A DNA stretch of 15,695 nt. Source: an uncultured Porphyromonadaceae bacterium. GTDB lineage: Bacteria > Bacteroidota > Bacteroidia > Bacteroidales > Muribaculaceae. Below are positions 13,171 to 15,695 of the stretch, in pieces. The position numbers were made by a program, and so were the translations under genes. Under the pieces are notes generated by a model. That model was not told the DNA's origin. It saw nothing but the letters and a program-made list of their open reading frames with translations, and did not search any database. The number at the start of each line of letters is the position of its first letter. Within the stretch, counting starts at the first letter, position 1. The stretch covers positions 1-15,695 of the forward strand of contig CABUTY010000004.1 in assembly GCA_902494595.1 (NCBI GenBank). The letters run 5' to 3'.

Positions 13171-13194
13171 AATATATATGTCGTGCAATTGATG

Positions 13195-14430
13195 TTATTC
13201 GTAGCGGAGGGTTTCGGCAGGAGAAATTTTGGCGACGATCCAGGAGGGGAGGATTAGGCAGAGATATACGGTGATGACCACACCGGCGTTGAGGAGGACG
13301 ACCTGCTGCCAACTCACCTGTACGGGCACGAAGTCGATGTAATAGCTTTCGGGGTCGAGCTTCAGGAAATGGTATCGGTCCTGGAGCCAGAGCAGGAGAA
13401 GCATCAGGCCATTGCCGACGGCGAGGCCAAGGATAGTGATCTTGAGCGCAAGATATATGAAAATCCTGCGCACCTTGGCGGCCGGGGCGCCGAGGGCCCG
13501 CATAAGCCCTATGAACCGTTTCTTGTCGAGGATGATAATCAGCAGCCCAGATATCAGGGTTACTATCGCCACGAATGTCATCAAAGCAATCACCACCGAC
13601 ACATTAGTGTCGAGCAGGCCGAGCCATTGGAAATATCCGGCACCCTGATGCAGGGCATTGTCGGTGCGTACCGGCTTGAAAATGGTTCCGTCGGCGAGCG
13701 CCTTCACAAGTATGGCGTCGAGTTGCTGCGAATAAGCGCCGATGTTGTTGAAATCGTCGGTATGCACGGCGATGGATGTTCCCTGATCGGCATTGAGCTT
13801 GCCCAGCTTCTGGATGAGCCGCAGCGATCCGTAGGCGTAAACCTTGTCGTACGCTTCGAAATGTGTGTTGAAAATGCCTGCCACAACCAGGGGACGCACC
13901 CTGACTTCATCGGTGATGAAATAAGTGTCGATTCTGTCGCCGGTCTTGAGGCCGAGGGCTCTTGCCGACATCTCCGAGATTAGAATGCGGTTGTCGCTAT
14001 CGCCTTTTGACCAGTCAGGCATGGAGCCCTCCACGAGACTTGCAGTCAGAAGGTCGCGGATCCCTTTCCCTTCGAGGCTCTTGAAATATATTCCCTGGAA
14101 GTCGGACTGCGTCTTGAAAATCGCGGGCATGGATGCCTGCAGACTGTAATCGGCCACAAAAGGGGTGTCGTCGAGCAGACGGCGCATGGAAGGGGAGAGG
14201 GAGATGATGTTGTCGTCGGTCTCGGAGGGTATGGTATATATGGAGATGTGGGAGTTGAATCCGGTGACCTTTGCGGTAATTTCCCTTTTGAAACCGGCAA
14301 CGATAGCGAGAGCTGCGAGCATCACGGCCACGGCCAGGGCCACGGCGGCCACCGCAACCTTGATGGCCGGTGCTCCTCCGCGACGCATCCCCGGCGACAG
14401 ACGACTCGCGATATATAAGTAACTGTTCAA
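13195..14430 (-). CDS. FtsX/LolE-type ABC transporter permease
   Basis: 411 aa. Topology is that of LolC/LolE/MacB-type permeases: transmembrane helix 1 at about 23-46, a large periplasmic domain (about 50-275), then helices at about 278-301, 322-349 and 375-400. A cytoplasmic loop D303-K-K-R-F-I-G-L-M-R-A-L-G-A contacts the ATPase, and the C-terminus SPAETLRYE is typical. The family moves lipoproteins or other envelope substrates using a separate ATPase subunit, which is not in this window. The start is a TTG at 14430: the N-terminus NSYLYIASRLSPGMRRG matches the family start, and a stop codon lies three codons upstream. It runs toward htpG and is divergent from gcvT. A lipoprotein-release role (LolE-like) is plausible but not proven. 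Confidence 0.85.
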   Translation of the reverse strand: MNSYLYIASRLSPGMRRGGAPAIKVAVAAVALAVAVMLAALAIVAGFKREITAKVTGFNSHISIYTIPSETDDNIISLSPSMRRLLDDTPFVADYSLQASMPAIFKTQSDFQGIYFKSLEGKGIRDLLTASLVEGSMPDWSKGDSDNRILISEMSARALGLKTGDRIDTYFITDEVRVRPLVVAGIFNTHFEAYDKVYAYGSLRLIQKLGKLNADQGTSIAVHTDDFNNIGAYSQQLDAILVKALADGTIFKPVRTDNALHQGAGYFQWLGLLDTNVSVVIALMTFVAIVTLISGLLIIILDKKRFIGLMRALGAPAAKVRRIFIYLALKITILGLAVGNGLMLLLLWLQDRYHFLKLDPESYYIDFVPVQVSWQQVVLLNAGVVITVYLCLILPSWIVAKISPAETLRYE

Positions 14431-14453
14431 GATTTTTTAGTGCTTATGCAGTG

Positions 14454-14461
14454 CAAAATTA
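14454..14461 (-). promoter_or_regulatory. -7 element for the ABC permease
   Basis: On the minus strand this reads TAATTTTG (TAnnTTTG). No good TTTG is seen 19-21 nt upstream. The predicted start near 14447 would give a short leader before the TTG at 14430. It lies back to back with the gcvT promoter. Confidence 0.45.
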
Positions 14462-14479
14462 AAAAATTATACTGAAATA

Positions 14480-14511
14480 TTTGGAAAGGTTCGGGGCAAA
14501 TATTAATTTTG
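14480..14511 (+). promoter_or_regulatory. Consensus promoter of gcvT
   Basis: TTTG at 14480-14483, a 20-nt spacer and TAATTTTG at 14504-14511. The predicted start is near 14517, about 40 nt before ATG 14557. An in-frame TTG at 14509 lies inside the -7 element and therefore cannot be the start of the protein. Confidence 0.75.
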
Positions 14512-14556
14512 GACTTTCAGGTCAGGAACCTGGGTAATCTAATATCAAACAAGAAC

Positions 14557-15660
14557 ATGGAGCAGAAGGAAGTAGAGATCAAAGAGACGTGGCTGCATGG
14601 CAGGCACAAGGATCTTGGAGCACAGATGTCGCCGTTTGCCGGCTACGACATGCCTATACAGTACAAAGGAATCGCCGAGGAGCACAATGCCGTCCGTCAA
14701 GAGGTGGGAGTGTTCGACGTCAGCCATATGGGCGAGGTAAGGGTAAAAGGTCCTGAAGCCGAGAAGTACGTAAACCATATATTCGTCAACGATGTGCGCG
14801 GGGCCGCTCCCGGGCAGATTTTCTACGGCATGATGTGCTACGAAAACGGCGGTACCGTCGACGACCTTCTTGTATATAAGGTCAGCGACAACGAGTTCTT
14901 CCTCGTGATCAACGCCGCCAATATCGACAAGGATGTTGCATGGATCAAGCAGAATGCCGAAGGTTACGACGTAGAGGTGATTGACGAGAGTCCGCGTTAC
15001 GGCGAGGTGGCCGTGCAGGGACCCAAGGCCGAGGAGACCGTGGAGAAAGTTCTCGGCATTCCTGTAAAGGATATCAAGTTCTACAATTTCGCCACGTTTG
15101 AGCGCGACGGCGAGGAGATTATCGTGAGCCGCACGGGTTATACGGGCGAGGATGGTTTCGAGATTTATGGCAGCGAGGCCTACATTCAGAAAGTGTGGGA
15201 TGCGCTGATGGAGGCAGGAGTGGCTCCCTGTGGACTGGGGTGCCGCGACACGCTCCGTTTCGAGGTGGGTCTCCCGCTCTACGGAGATGAGCTCAGCGCC
15301 GACATAACCCCGATCGAGGCCAGCCTCAGCATGTTTGTGAAGCTCGACAAACCGGAGTTCATCGGCAAGGAGGCACTGGCAGCCCAGAAAGCCGAAGGCG
15401 TAAAGCGCCGCATCATCGGCCTTGAGCTTGACGGCAACGCCATTCCGCGTCACGGTTATCCTGTGGAAGTGGACGGTAAGCAGGTAGGCGAGATCACAAC
15501 AGGTTACCGCAGCATCTCTACCGGCAAGTCGGTGGCCATGGCTATGGTAGACAAGCCTTACGACAAGTTGGGCACCAAGGTGGAGGTCCGCATCCGCAAG
15601 AAGACATTCCCCGCAACCGTGGTGAAGAAGAAATTCTACGACAAAAACTATAAGAAATAA
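14557..15660 (+). CDS. gcvT: Glycine cleavage system T protein (aminomethyltransferase)
   Basis: 367 aa. It transfers the methylene group from the aminomethyl-lipoyl arm of H protein to tetrahydrofolate and releases ammonia. Conserved family segments are MSPFAGYDMPIQYKGI (24-39), GVFDVSHMGE (51-60) and N97-G-G-T-V-D-D-L-L-V-Y, where D102 is at the position of the catalytic aspartate. Further segments are SRTGYTGEDGFEIY, the C-G-L-G-C-R-D-T-L-R-F-E-V-G folate-site segment, and IPRHGYPV. The sequence looks closer to the GcvT type of anaerobic Firmicutes than to the Bacteroides type I remember, for example in YGMMCYENGG and ITPIEASL. The start is ATG 14557, supported by the promoter position. 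Genes for H and P proteins are not in the window. Confidence 0.94.
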   Translation: MEQKEVEIKETWLHGRHKDLGAQMSPFAGYDMPIQYKGIAEEHNAVRQEVGVFDVSHMGEVRVKGPEAEKYVNHIFVNDVRGAAPGQIFYGMMCYENGGTVDDLLVYKVSDNEFFLVINAANIDKDVAWIKQNAEGYDVEVIDESPRYGEVAVQGPKAEETVEKVLGIPVKDIKFYNFATFERDGEEIIVSRTGYTGEDGFEIYGSEAYIQKVWDALMEAGVAPCGLGCRDTLRFEVGLPLYGDELSADITPIEASLSMFVKLDKPEFIGKEALAAQKAEGVKRRIIGLELDGNAIPRHGYPVEVDGKQVGEITTGYRSISTGKSVAMAMVDKPYDKLGTKVEVRIRKKTFPATVVKKKFYDKNYKK

Positions 15661-15668
15661 GGGAAGGT

Positions 15669-15695
15669 AAGTCAGAAGTCAGAAGTAATAAGTAA
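15669..15695. repeat. Imperfect 7-bp tandem repeats at the window end
   Basis: AAGTCAG, AAGTCAG, AAGTAAT, AAGTAA run from 15669 to the last base. They start 8 nt after the gcvT stop and may continue beyond the window. Short AAGT-type repeats of this kind are intergenic; I assign no function. Confidence 0.7.

Noticed and set aside
14509..14556. TTG at 14509 as gcvT start
   Set aside because: It is inside the TAATTTTG -7 element, and the added residues are not part of the family.

Overview
The window looks like chromosome of an anaerobic gut Bacteroidales bacterium, most likely of the Muribaculaceae (S24-7) type. Support comes from several features. Promoters have the Bacteroidota form TTTG-N20-TAnnTTTG. 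The gene order nusB-yajC-ybbR-coaE-DUF5606 is typical of the phylum. There is a TonB-dependent receptor with a carboxypeptidase-regulatory-like N-terminal domain, a lipoprotein with an acidic surface-export-like signal, a C-terminal sorting-type module remnant, and almost no Shine-Dalgarno sites. The family-level assignment is inference.

Layout. (1) 1-4744, + strand, is a housekeeping block: the C-terminal end of recN, rlmB (23S rRNA ribose methylation), nusB (transcription antitermination), yajC (Sec accessory), a YbbR-like membrane-anchored protein, coaE (last step of CoA synthesis) and a DUF5606 gene. nusB has its own consensus promoter, whose -33 element lies inside the end of rlmB. NusB is unusually long (466 aa) and appears to carry an internal duplication. 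(2) 4745-5468 is a small decayed region: a 14-bp palindromic hairpin joined directly to the C-terminal remnant of an Rpn-type PD-(D/E)XK transposase/nuclease, then a strong terminator and the promoter region of the next operon. (3) 5469-10252 is a two-gene outer-membrane operon: a TonB-dependent receptor and a surface lipoprotein with two OB-fold-like modules. (4) 10253-10810 has no intact gene. It holds a terminator, a 44-bp perfect palindrome built from 9-mers, a minus-strand remnant of a secreted-protein C-terminal domain, and a hairpin just ahead of htpG. (5) 10811-12856 is htpG (Hsp90). (6) 12857-13194 is an AT-rich convergent gap with a bidirectional terminator. It also holds a consensus promoter that leads into several hairpins and no ORF, a candidate small RNA. 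(7) 13195-14430, minus, is an FtsX/LolE-type ABC permease starting at TTG. (8) 14557-15660 is gcvT (glycine cleavage T protein), divergent from the permease, with a consensus promoter between them. The window ends in short heptamer repeats.

Most genes are core functions. The parts most worth a second look are the duplicated NusB, the candidate RNA downstream of htpG, the receptor/OB-lipoprotein pair, and the two gene remnants whose broken edges share a GGGACGCGC motif.
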